Shown: positions 16,029 to 23,127, counted from the stretch's first letter. The stretch is 23,450 nt of DNA from an uncultured Eubacterium sp. (GCA_937915825.1 CALGGT010000071.1:1-23450); one strand, 5' to 3'. Notes: generated from the letters alone by a model not told the origin. A program made the numbers and translations.

Positions 16029-16057
16029 TTGAAAGATTGGCAATATCATGATATAAT
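16029..16057 (+). promoter_or_regulatory. Promoter of valS
   Basis: -35 TTGAAA (16029-16034), 17-bp spacer, perfect -10 TATAAT (16052-16057). The leader before the ATG at 16095 is only about 30 nt, leaving no room for a T-box riboswitch. Confidence 0.8.
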
Positions 16058-16094
16058 ACTGTTTTAATGAAAGAAAAGAAAGGCTGTTGTTTCC

Positions 16095-18746
16095 ATGAAG
16101 AATTTAGAAAAAACATACGATCCCAAACAGATTGAAGATCGATTATATGAAAAATGGGAGAACCATCACTATTTCCACGCGAAGGTAAATCCGGATAAGA
16201 AACCGTATACCATCGTGATCCCCCCTCCCAATATTACAGGGCAGCTGCATATGGGACACGCGTTGGATAATACCCTGCAGGATATTTTGATCCGATTTAA
16301 GAGAATGCAAGGGTATGAGGCGTTGTGGCTTCCCGGAACGGACCATGCCTCCATCGCTACGGAAGCTAAAATTGTGGAGAGCATGCGGCAGGAAGGAATT
16401 ACCAAAGAAGACATCGGACGGGAGAAATTCCTGGAGCGTGCCTGGGATTGGAAAAAACAATATGGGGGAAGAATCATTGAACAGTTGAAGAAGATGGGGT
16501 CTTCCTGTGACTGGGAGAGAGAACGATTTACCTTGGATGAAGGGTGCTCAAAGGCAGTCAAAGAAGTATTTGTCAACCTGTACGAGAAAGGTTTGATCTA
16601 CCGGGGCGAGAGAATTATTAACTGGTGTCCCCATTGTTTAACCTCCATCTCAGACGCGGAGGTTGATTACGAAGATCAAAAAGGACATTTCTGGCATTTG
16701 AAATATCCGTTTAAAGATGGATCCGGTTCTATTTCCCTGGCAACAACCAGACCGGAAACTCTTTTGGGAGATACGGCTGTTGCGGTGAATCCCAAGGACG
16801 AACGTTACAAGGATCTGGTGGGTAAGACCTTGATCCTTCCTTTGGTTCATCGGGAGATTCCTTTGATCGCTGACGAATACGTAGATATGGAATTTGGAAC
16901 CGGTGTTGTTAAGATTACGCCGGCCCATGATCCCAACGATTTTGAAGTGGGACTTCGCCATGATCTGCCGATCATCAACGTATTAACAGAAGATGCTAAA
17001 ATTGTAGAGGATTACCCGGCCTACGCGGGGATGGATCGTTACGAAGCCAGAGAAGCCATCGTAAGAGACCTGGAAGCAGAAGGCGCTTTGGAGCGGGTAG
17101 AGGACCACGAGCATAATGTGGGAACCTGTTATCGCTGCTCGACGACGGTGGAGCCCAGAGTCAGTGAACAATGGTTCGTTTCCATGAAAGAATTGGCAGG
17201 ACCTGCCATTGAGGCGGTTCAGAAGAAGGAAACAAATTTTGTACCGGACCATTTTAAAAAGACGTATTTCCATTGGTTGGAAAATATTAAGGACTGGTGT
17301 ATTTCCCGTCAGCTATGGTGGGGACATCAAATTCCCGCTTTCTATTGTGACGATTGCAAGGAAATGCTGGTAACCAAGGAAAGTCAGCCGGTTTGTCCCA
17401 AATGCGGCAAGCCCATGCGCCAGGATCCGGATACGTTAGATACCTGGTTTAGCTCGGCGTTGTGGCCCTTCTCAACCTTAGGATGGCCGGAAGAAACGGA
17501 GGAAATGAAGTATTTCTATCCCACCAGTACGCTGGTAACCGGCTATGATATTATTCCCTTCTGGGTTATGCGTATGATGTTCAGCGGATTGGAACATACG
17601 GGACAGGTTCCTTTCGATACGGTGTTGATCCACGGCCTGGTACGTGACTCCCAGGGACGTAAGATGAGTAAATCCTTAGGAAATGGAATCGATCCCTTAG
17701 AGGTGATTGATAAATACGGAGCCGATGCCCTTCGTCTAACTTTGGTTACGGGAAATGCTCCGGGGAATGACATGCGATTCTATTGGGATCGTGTGGAAAC
17801 CAGTCGAAATTTTGCCAACAAAGTTTGGAATGCGTCCCGGTTTATTATGATGAACTTTGATCAGAATAAGGAATTGGTTCATGTGGACGTTGATACGGAT
17901 CAGCTAACCCAGGCGGATCGCTGGATCTTAGCCAAAGCCAACGAATTGGCCAGGGATGTTACATCTTTAATGGACCATTTTGAATTGGGGATCGCCGTTC
18001 AAAAGATCTATGACTTTATCTGGGAAGAGTTCTGTGACTGGTACATCGAGATGGTAAAACCCCGTTTATATAACGAGGAGGATCAGACCAAGGCAGCGGC
18101 ATTGAATACCTTGAAGAAGGTTTTGATCCAGGCCTTGAAATTGTTGCATCCGTTTATGCCATTTGTAACGGAGGAGATCTATTGTACTTTGTTAGAAGAC
18201 GAGAATACATCCATTATGATCTCCGATTGGCCGGTGTATGACCCGGTTTACGCCTTTGAGGAAGATCGGAAGAACGTGGAACGCATTAAGGAGATCGTTA
18301 AGAGGATCCGGAATCTTCGCGGTGAGATGAATGTATCGCCCGGCAAGAAAGTGCTTGTGACTGTGGTTACGGAGGATGATGAATTAATTCAGATCCTTCA
18401 GGAAAATAAAGTGTTTTTCGAGACCCTGGCTTATGCGAATCAGGTTCAGGTAACCAAAGAAACGGATGCCCTGGGGGAGAATGACGTTGCGGTGGTGATC
18501 GATAAGGGTACGGTTTACATGCCCTTAAGTGACCTGGTGGATGTTCAGGCAGAGCTTGCCAGACTGGAAAAAGAAGAAAAACGCTTGGAAGGGGAACTGA
18601 AGCGTTCGGAGAAAATGCTAAGCAATCCGAAATTCCTTGAGAAAGCGCCGGCGCAGAAGCTTCAGGAAGAGAAAGAAAAGCAAGTGAAATATCAAAGCAT
18701 GATGGAACAGGTAAAGGAACGCCTGGAATCCCTGCGTAAACTTTAA
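16095..18746 (+). CDS. valS: Valyl-tRNA synthetase
   Basis: Charges tRNA-Val with valine in the cytoplasm. 883 residues, standard length. Class I signatures: H52-M-G-H55 within PPPNITGQLHMGHALDNTLQD (HIGH motif) and K523-M-S-K-S (GRKMSKSLGNGIDP). The editing domain is present (~190-340: ATTRPETLLGDTAV, GTGVVKITPAHDPNDF). A Zn-binding Cys set occurs around CDDC and CPKCGKP (~415-440). The anticodon-binding domain follows, then the C-terminal coiled-coil arm (from ~815) typical of ValRS. It heads an operon-like run with the 49-residue ORF and the TPR gene. Confidence 0.98.
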   Translation: MKNLEKTYDPKQIEDRLYEKWENHHYFHAKVNPDKKPYTIVIPPPNITGQLHMGHALDNTLQDILIRFKRMQGYEALWLPGTDHASIATEAKIVESMRQEGITKEDIGREKFLERAWDWKKQYGGRIIEQLKKMGSSCDWERERFTLDEGCSKAVKEVFVNLYEKGLIYRGERIINWCPHCLTSISDAEVDYEDQKGHFWHLKYPFKDGSGSISLATTRPETLLGDTAVAVNPKDERYKDLVGKTLILPLVHREIPLIADEYVDMEFGTGVVKITPAHDPNDFEVGLRHDLPIINVLTEDAKIVEDYPAYAGMDRYEAREAIVRDLEAEGALERVEDHEHNVGTCYRCSTTVEPRVSEQWFVSMKELAGPAIEAVQKKETNFVPDHFKKTYFHWLENIKDWCISRQLWWGHQIPAFYCDDCKEMLVTKESQPVCPKCGKPMRQDPDTLDTWFSSALWPFSTLGWPEETEEMKYFYPTSTLVTGYDIIPFWVMRMMFSGLEHTGQVPFDTVLIHGLVRDSQGRKMSKSLGNGIDPLEVIDKYGADALRLTLVTGNAPGNDMRFYWDRVETSRNFANKVWNASRFIMMNFDQNKELVHVDVDTDQLTQADRWILAKANELARDVTSLMDHFELGIAVQKIYDFIWEEFCDWYIEMVKPRLYNEEDQTKAAALNTLKKVLIQALKLLHPFMPFVTEEIYCTLLEDENTSIMISDWPVYDPVYAFEEDRKNVERIKEIVKRIRNLRGEMNVSPGKKVLVTVVTEDDELIQILQENKVFFETLAYANQVQVTKETDALGENDVAVVIDKGTVYMPLSDLVDVQAELARLEKEEKRLEGELKRSEKMLSNPKFLEKAPAQKLQEEKEKQVKYQSMMEQVKERLESLRKL

Positions 18747-18787
18747 TTCCAAGGCGGAGGGAACCGAGAGAAAGGGGTTTAGTACCC

Positions 18788-18937
18788 ATGTTGGATTTTG
18801 AGAAAGAATTGGAACATTATAAACCGTGTCCGGACGTGGAAGACGTAGAGGATCTGGTTCAGGAGGCAGATACGGTGGATATGCCGGATCTGATCCGTCA
18901 AATGATCGAAGAGGTTAACAATGGAGGATTGTCATGA
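18788..18937 (+). CDS. Short acidic protein of unknown function (49 residues)
   Basis: The ATG at 18788 is preceded by AAAGGGG about 10 nt upstream. It encodes 49 residues, strongly acidic (many Asp/Glu), beginning MLDFEKELEHYKPCPDVEDV, with later DTVDMPDLIRQMIEEV. Its stop overlaps the next start as ATGA (18934-18937), the mark of translational coupling, and it begins 41 nt after valS. It matches no family I know. It may be a partner or regulator of the TPR protein; both the coupling and the coding-like codon use support a real gene. Confidence 0.65.
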   Translation: MLDFEKELEHYKPCPDVEDVEDLVQEADTVDMPDLIRQMIEEVNNGGLS

Positions 18938-20358
18938 GATGTCCTCGTTGTGATACCCTGATAACCATGGAAGAAAGCCATTGCAGATATTGTGGTCAGA
19001 ACCTGTCGGTTATTCACAGGGCGGTCAGGTGCTCCAACGCTTATTACAACATAGGTTTGGAAAAGGCTCGTGTAAGAGATTTAACCGGCGCCATCCAGGC
19101 CTTGCAAAAATGCCTTCATTTCAATAAACATCATCAGGAAGCCAGAAATTTATTAGGCCTGGTTTTATTTGAAATGGGGGAAGTTACCACAGCTCTTTGC
19201 CAGTGGCTGATCAGCAGCCATTACAGCGAAGAGAATCACATCAAAGACAATGTGGCGGATCATTACATTCGCGTGGTCAGTCGAAATCTCATTGGACTGG
19301 ACCAGATGAAGAATGCCATAAAACGATATAACAAAGCATTGTTTGAGGCTCAGACCGGTAACGATGATGTGGCGATCATTCAACTGAGAAAGGTGATCAC
19401 CCTCCATCCCAACTTTGTAAGAGCCTTGCAGTTGATCACGCTGCTTTACATTAAGAATAAGGAATACGCTAAGGCAACCAAGTGTTTGAAGCAGATTCGC
19501 AAGATCGACTTCAATAATACCGTTATGCTGCGCTATATGCATGAAATCGGAAGTGTATTTGCTGAGAACAACCGGGAAACTGAGAATCACATTCGTGAGA
19601 TCCGCCAGCAGGTGCGCAGAAAGAATTCCTTAGAGAATGTAAAGCCGGTGGGAGCGTATCAGGAAGATAAAAGAAAATGGATGCCCTTTGTTTACGCGGG
19701 CATTGGATTTATCATTGCCTTGATCGTATGTTTGGTATTGATCCTGCCTACCGTAAAAGGAAAGACCGTTGACGCCAATTCTAACTTTATCGCCAACAGC
19801 AATGAGAAGCTTAGTGTGAAAGACGCCCAGTTGTCCATGGCGGAAAAAGAGAAAAAAGAACTTCAAAACCAGGTGAATGACCTGGAGGAAAAGGTAAAAA
19901 AAGCAGACAAGGCCAACGAGAAGGAGATCAAGGTCTATACGGATATGATGGAAGGCATCCGATATTATCTGAATAAAGATAAAGTTCTGGCGGCCGCGTA
20001 TCTGTACGGACATAAGGAAGAAGATTACCCTACTTCCGCCTCGAAGGAGATCTACCGGAAAATCTATATGGAATTTGGAGAGGATCAGTTGGAATCCTTA
20101 TATAATCAGGGAGTTCAATACTTTGAGGGAGCCCGTTATGAGGATGGAGCCGTGATCTTTAAGCTGATGCTCAAGATCCAAAAGGATCATGCGGATGCTC
20201 TGTATTTCCTGGGACGCTGTTATCAGATGCAGCAGAATACCGAGAAGGCCAAGGAATACTATAACAAAGTGATCGCGTTAAATAAAGAACGGGTCAATGA
20301 GTCCAAAGAACGCCTGCAGGAAATGGGAGTTTCGCCGGAGAAAACGGCACAGCCCTAA
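18934..20358 (+). CDS. Zinc-ribbon, TPR and coiled-coil membrane protein
   Basis: 474 residues, no named family assigned. Domains in order: an N-terminal zinc ribbon (C3, C6, C17, C20: MRCPRC...CRYC); TPR-like helices (~30-215; e.g. GAIQALQKCLHFNKHHQEARNLLG); one TM helix (~250-271, FVYAGIGFIIALIVCLVLIL); a coiled coil (~290-335, KEKKELQNQVNDLEEKVKKA); and a second TPR block (~380-465; e.g. DALYFLGRCYQMQQNTEKAKEYY). The zinc ribbon and first TPRs should be cytoplasmic, with the coiled coil and second TPRs outside. Probably a scaffold linking a cytoplasmic complex to the envelope (inference). It overlaps the 49-residue ORF by 4 nt. Its last codons (CACAGCCC TAA) align with the left edge of repeat copy 2. 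Confidence 0.8.
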   Translation: MRCPRCDTLITMEESHCRYCGQNLSVIHRAVRCSNAYYNIGLEKARVRDLTGAIQALQKCLHFNKHHQEARNLLGLVLFEMGEVTTALCQWLISSHYSEENHIKDNVADHYIRVVSRNLIGLDQMKNAIKRYNKALFEAQTGNDDVAIIQLRKVITLHPNFVRALQLITLLYIKNKEYAKATKCLKQIRKIDFNNTVMLRYMHEIGSVFAENNRETENHIREIRQQVRRKNSLENVKPVGAYQEDKRKWMPFVYAGIGFIIALIVCLVLILPTVKGKTVDANSNFIANSNEKLSVKDAQLSMAEKEKKELQNQVNDLEEKVKKADKANEKEIKVYTDMMEGIRYYLNKDKVLAAAYLYGHKEEDYPTSASKEIYRKIYMEFGEDQLESLYNQGVQYFEGARYEDGAVIFKLMLKIQKDHADALYFLGRCYQMQQNTEKAKEYYNKVIALNKERVNESKERLQEMGVSPEKTAQP

Positions 20359-20561
20359 CCCCATATTCCTGTGCCCGCTATGCGCGCTAGGTCGTGAACA
20401 GCCAGCTGACACGACGCTTCAAGCGCAAGACTCAATTGCCGCATTCGCGGCAAGCACAGTCATATGTTTTTAGTGACTGCTTCCAGACAACATATGTTAT
20501 AGACAGTCTCGAAAGCAAGCTTTCAGACTGTCTATAGCATATGTTGACTGTGAATCGTAAC
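20348..20561 (+). ncRNA. Structured repeat element, copy 2 (candidate structured RNA)
   Basis: Same architecture as copies 1 and 3. Basal stem CTGTGC (20369-20374) with GCACAG (20454-20459); inner stem GTCGTG/CACGAC; hairpin TTGCCGC-ATTC-GCGGCAA; AGTCA/TGACT hairpin (20458-20478); then a long hairpin in which 20488-20509 pairs with 20525-20546 over 22 bp with one wobble, tip GAAAG-CAAG-CTTTC (20511-20524); tail CTGTGAATCGTAAC (20548-20561). The long arms share no sequence with copies 1 or 3. The left edge overlaps the last codons of the TPR gene. A T-run (ATTTTTTTC) follows the tail in this copy only. The tRNA-Arg promoter begins 17 bp after the tail. Confidence 0.65.
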
Positions 20562-20578
20562 ATTTTTTTCAAAAGGTA

Positions 20579-20607
20579 TTGACAAGTGGTTTTAAATGTG
20601 ATATCAT
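20579..20607 (+). promoter_or_regulatory. Promoter of tRNA-Arg
   Basis: Perfect -35 TTGACA (20579-20584), 17-bp spacer, -10 TATCAT (20602-20607). The tRNA starts about 30 bp downstream. Confidence 0.8.
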
Positions 20608-20637
20608 CACATTTGTGTGTGAGATAGCACAGATCAT

Positions 20638-20711
20638 GTGGGTTTAGCTCAGCTGGATAGAGCGTTTGGCTACGGACCAAAAGGTCGGGGGTTCGAATCC
20701 TCTAACCCACG
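20638..20711 (+). tRNA. tRNA-Arg, anticodon ACG
   Basis: A full cloverleaf can be folded: acceptor GTGGGTT/AACCCAC, D stem GCTC/GAGC, anticodon stem TTTGG/CCAAA with loop CTACGGA (anticodon ACG at 20672-20674, read as ICG after A34 deamination), 5-nt variable loop, T arm with TTCGAAT, discriminator G. 74 nt; CCA is not encoded. It decodes CGN Arg codons and stands alone between its own promoter and terminator. Confidence 0.97.
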
Positions 20712-20723
20712 GAATAGATAGGA

Positions 20724-20761
20724 GAGCTGGCATTCCAACGGAAGGATGTTAGCTCTTTTTG
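20724..20761 (+). terminator. Terminator after tRNA-Arg
   Basis: GAGCT (20724-20728) pairs with AGCTC (20751-20755), with inner pairs CAT/ATG and TCC/GGA, followed by TTTTT, 12 nt after the tRNA end. Confidence 0.75.
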
Positions 20762-20840
20762 TTTGGTAATATAACAGGTGCCATGCAAGCGTTCTTACAA
20801 GGACATTTGGCGTGCAGGGAAGCGGGTTTACGTTTGAATC

Positions 20841-20874
20841 AATCGAGTAGGAGGGTCCTCCTACTCGATTTTAC
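20841..20874 (+). terminator. Perfect 14-bp hairpin before the methyltransferase gene
   Basis: AATCGAGTAGGAGG (20841-20854) is followed after GT by its exact reverse complement (20857-20870), then TTACC. It could be a terminator or attenuator, though the T tract is short, and it lies 27 nt before the start codon, just ahead of the ribosome site. The stretch 20762-20840 holds no gene that I can see and no clear promoter. Confidence 0.5.
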
Positions 20875-20901
20875 CTAAAAATCAGAAAGGGAGTGAGAAT
20901 T

Positions 20902-21807
20902 ATGTGGCTGGCCGATGGCTGGAAGGATTATGAAATATTGGATACCTCCGACGGAGAAAAATTGGAACGCTGGGGAGATTATATTCTGGTTCGTCCGGAT
21001 CCTCAGGTAATCTGGAAGGTGGATCATCGTCACCCTTTCTGGAAGAAGAAAAATGCCCATTACCACAGAAGTTCCAAAGGAGGAGGAAGTTGGGAGTTTT
21101 TGAATCTTCCGGAGCAGTGGAATATTACGTATCCGCTGGGGGAAAAAGAAGAATTACAGTTTGGTTTGAAACCATTTCGATTTAAACATACAGGGGTATT
21201 CCCTGAGCAGGCTGTGAACTGGGAATGGCTCTATTCCATGATTCTACAAGAGAAGAATATTAATCCGAATAATGAAATCAAGATTTTAAATCTCTTTGCC
21301 TACACCGGTGGTGCCACATTGGCCTGTGCCAAAGCCGGGGCGAAGGTGACCCATGTGGACGCGTCCAAAGGCATGGTTCAATGGGCAAAGGAAAATGCCA
21401 GATTATCAGGTTTGGAGGACGCTCCCATACGTTATTTGGTCGATGACTGCGGAAAATTTGTAGAACGAGAGATTCGTCGACAAAATCGTTATCAGGGAAT
21501 TATTATGGATCCTCCCTCTTATGGAAGAGGACCGAAAGGCGAGATATGGAAGATCGAGGACAGTCTCTTTCCATTTCTTGAGCGATGTATGGAAATTCTG
21601 GATGAGGACCCGTTGTTTGTTCTGATCAACTCCTATACGACCGGTTTACAACCGGGCGTATTAACTTATATGATGAACCTGACTTTAAAGAAACGGTTTG
21701 GAGGATGTGTGAAAGCGGATGAAATCGGAATTCCTGTAACGTCCCGTGATTGTATCTTGCCTTGTGGAGCCAGTGGTCGTTACCAAAGAAAAGAATATAC
21801 AATTTAA
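20902..21807 (+). CDS. Class I SAM-dependent methyltransferase (RlmI/RlmK-like, probable rRNA target)
   Basis: 301 residues from the ATG at 20902, which has AAGGGAG at good spacing; an in-frame GTG at 20893 overlaps that ribosome site. N-terminal part (~1-110) is rich in Trp and basic residues. The catalytic Rossmann fold follows: motif I LNLFAYTGGATLACAKAGAKV, acidic motif II VTHVDASKGMVQWAKENARL, motif III-like IRYLVDDCGKFVERE, and motif IV DPPSYGRGP. The NLFAYTG...DPPSYG pattern is that of the RlmI/RlmK(L) 23S rRNA cytosine or guanine methyltransferase superfamily. The modified nucleotide cannot be assigned. It probably depends on an upstream promoter not identified here. Confidence 0.85.
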   Translation: MWLADGWKDYEILDTSDGEKLERWGDYILVRPDPQVIWKVDHRHPFWKKKNAHYHRSSKGGGSWEFLNLPEQWNITYPLGEKEELQFGLKPFRFKHTGVFPEQAVNWEWLYSMILQEKNINPNNEIKILNLFAYTGGATLACAKAGAKVTHVDASKGMVQWAKENARLSGLEDAPIRYLVDDCGKFVEREIRRQNRYQGIIMDPPSYGRGPKGEIWKIEDSLFPFLERCMEILDEDPLFVLINSYTTGLQPGVLTYMMNLTLKKRFGGCVKADEIGIPVTSRDCILPCGASGRYQRKEYTI

Positions 21808-22049
21808 CTAGATGTAATGCAACTCAAGTGTTCATAAATGATTATTAGACATAAGTAGACTTTTTTGTGACAAATTTTATCCACAAAATCAGTCTTAATT
21901 CTAGGCTAAAATACACTTATCCACGAAGTTATCCACAATATCCACCGAAATGGACTACTTTTGTCTTTGGATTTTCGAAGTTTTCCACAAGGTTGAAATT
22001 GTGTGACAATTAAGGGGATTGGCAAGACATTATGTGGTGGGAGAATCAT
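21808..22049. other. Intergenic region before repeat copy 3
   Basis: About 240 bp without a gene. It contains the DnaA-box cluster (21877-21989) and a short inverted repeat AATTG-TGTGA-CAATT (21997-22011) that could be an operator. No terminator for the methyltransferase gene and no good sigma-A promoter for copy 3 were found; an open frame starting at 22003 runs into the repeat and is not a gene. Confidence 0.5.
21877..21989 (+). promoter_or_regulatory. DnaA-box cluster (intergenic)
   Basis: Within 113 bp on one strand: TTATCCACA (21877-21885), TTATCCACG (21917-21925), TTATCCACA (21929-21937), a weak ATATCCACC (21938-21946) and TTTTCCACA (21981-21989). Two are perfect matches to the DnaA consensus TTATNCACA. 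The region is AT-rich and non-coding. dnaA and dnaN are not in this window, so it is more likely a secondary DnaA-binding site than oriC. Confidence 0.6.
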
Positions 22050-22268
22050 GTTACGATTCACAGTCCCTAAAAATAATTCCTGTGCCCGCTATGCGCTCTT
22101 GGTCGTGAACAGCCAGCTGACACGACGCTTCAAGCGCAAGACTCAAATGCCGCTGCGCGGCAAGCACAGTCATTTTTTTAGTGACTGCTTCCAGCTAACA
22201 TACAGCGTGGACCGTCGTGAAAGCAAGCTTTCAGACGATTCACGCTGTATGTAGCTGTGAATCGTAAC
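22050..22268 (+). ncRNA. Structured repeat element, copy 3, upstream of hpf (candidate structured RNA, possibly raiA-motif)
   Basis: The most complete copy. It begins with GTTACGATTCACAG (22050-22063) and ends with its exact reverse complement CTGTGAATCGTAAC (22255-22268). Inside: basal stem CTGTGC (22080-22085) with GCACAG (22164-22169); inner stem GTCGTG/CACGAC with GCGCT/AGCGC; hairpin GCCGC/GCGGC; AGTCA/TGACT hairpin; and a long hairpin of 22195-22216 with 22234-22254 (one bulged A, one C-A mismatch, wobbles) with the constant tip GAAAG-CAAG-CTTTC (22219-22232). The hpf promoter begins 29 bp after it. The raiA-motif RNA of Bacillota, ~200 nt, is known beside raiA/hpf, so this copy may be that RNA; I cannot recall its consensus well enough to confirm. 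Confidence 0.65.
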
Positions 22269-22297
22269 GATATATTAGAAAAAAGCTATGTTTTTTC

Positions 22298-22326
22298 TTG
22301 AAGATTTCCCTACTTTATTATATAAT
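22298..22326 (+). promoter_or_regulatory. Promoter of hpf
   Basis: -35 TTGAAG (22298-22303), 17-bp spacer, perfect -10 TATAAT (22321-22326). The short leader contains a small hairpin GAAGG/CCTTC (about 22336-22352) before AAAGGAG. Confidence 0.8.
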
Positions 22327-22381
22327 GGACGTAAGGAAGGTTGTAGCCTTCTAAATACATTGCGTAAAGGAGATGGCAATC

Positions 22382-22909
22382 ATGAATTTAGTAATTAGTG
22401 GAAAAAACCTGGATATCACCGATGGGCTTCGTGCAGCAATTGAAGAAAAGATTCAAAAGCTGGAACGTTATTTTACAGAGAGTACGGAAGTGATCGTTAC
22501 GTTAAGCGCAACGAAAAATCGTCAGAAGATTGAAGTTACCATTCCGATGAAAGGCAGCATTATCCGTGCAGAGGAAGTAAGCTCAGATATGTACGTATCC
22601 ATTGATCTGGTAGAAGAAGTTATTGAGAGACAGTTAAGAAAGTATAAGAATAAATTAATCGATAAAGAACAAAATGCGGTTCATCTATCTCAACAATTTA
22701 TTGAAGAGGAGATTCCGGAAGAGGAAGAGATTTCCATTATCCGTTCCAAGCGTTTCGCTATGAAACCCATGGATCCGGAAGAAGCCTGCGTACAAATGGA
22801 ATTGTTGGGACATAATTTCTTTGTATTCCGTAATTCGGAAACCGATGAAGTGAACGTAGTCTACAAGAGAAAGGGAAATACCTACGGATTGATCGAACCG
22901 GAATTCTAA
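22382..22909 (+). CDS. hpf: Ribosome hibernation promoting factor, long form
   Basis: Binds the 30S subunit and dimerises idle ribosomes into 100S particles in stationary phase. The ATG at 22382 is 9 nt from AAAGGAG; the in-frame ATG at 22373 abuts that site and is too close. 175 residues, the length of long HPF (also named RaiA/YvyD). The N-terminal S30AE domain begins MNLVISGKNLDITDGLRAAI and includes the basic patch before VIERQLRKYKNKL. After an acidic linker (EEEIPEEEEI) comes the C-terminal dimerisation domain (RSKRFAMKPMDPEEACVQMELLGHNFFVFRN...VVYKRKGNTYGLIEP). secA follows, the same order as yvyD-secA in Bacillus. It has its own promoter and terminator. Confidence 0.97.
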   Translation: MNLVISGKNLDITDGLRAAIEEKIQKLERYFTESTEVIVTLSATKNRQKIEVTIPMKGSIIRAEEVSSDMYVSIDLVEEVIERQLRKYKNKLIDKEQNAVHLSQQFIEEEIPEEEEISIIRSKRFAMKPMDPEEACVQMELLGHNFFVFRNSETDEVNVVYKRKGNTYGLIEPEF

Positions 22910-22974
22910 TGGAAGAATCGGAACGGAAGAATCTGAAGGAAAGAAATGGAATCAAATCAAGATCAAATGTAAAG

Positions 22975-23008
22975 AGAATCACGAGGCAAGGGTCTCGTGA
23001 TTCTTTTT
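22975..23008 (+). terminator. Terminator after hpf
   Basis: A perfect 11-bp stem AGAATCACGAG (22975-22985) with CTCGTGATTCT (22994-23004), 8-nt loop, then TTTT. Confidence 0.88.
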
Positions 23009-23013
23009 GAATC

Positions 23014-23028
23014 CTGTGAATCATAACG
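23014..23028 (+). repeat. Solo copy of the repeat-element tail motif upstream of secA
   Basis: CTGTGAATCATAACG matches the tails of the three structured repeats (CTGTGAATCRYAAC) but lacks the rest of the element; the hpf terminator ends only 6 bp before it. Its distance to the secA -35 box (30 bp) is nearly the same as in copy 3 to the hpf -35 (29 bp). Confidence 0.55.
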
Positions 23029-23057
23029 GTGTTTTCGGGGAAAATTCAAAAAAATGA

Positions 23058-23086
23058 TTGAAACAAGGTCTACTAAGTGTTACAAT
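23058..23086 (+). promoter_or_regulatory. Promoter of secA
   Basis: -35 TTGAAA (23058-23063), 17-bp spacer, -10 TACAAT (23081-23086). Start codon 41 nt further on, with GGAGAG before it. Confidence 0.75.
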
Positions 23087-23127
23087 ATAAAACGTAGCTT
23101 TATTCTAGAATATTGGAGAGTGAACAT

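Noticed and set aside
21877..21989. Chromosomal replication origin
   Set aside because: DnaA boxes are present, but dnaA, dnaN and rpmH are absent and no unwinding element could be established; a secondary site is more likely.
20348..22268. Retron or group II intron
   Set aside because: Long variable hairpins recall retron RNAs, but no reverse transcriptase gene occurs in the window and intron domain V features were not seen.
22909..23010. 33-codon ORF after hpf
   Set aside because: Starts in the hpf stop codon and ends within the terminator; composition is that of a transcribed 3' end.
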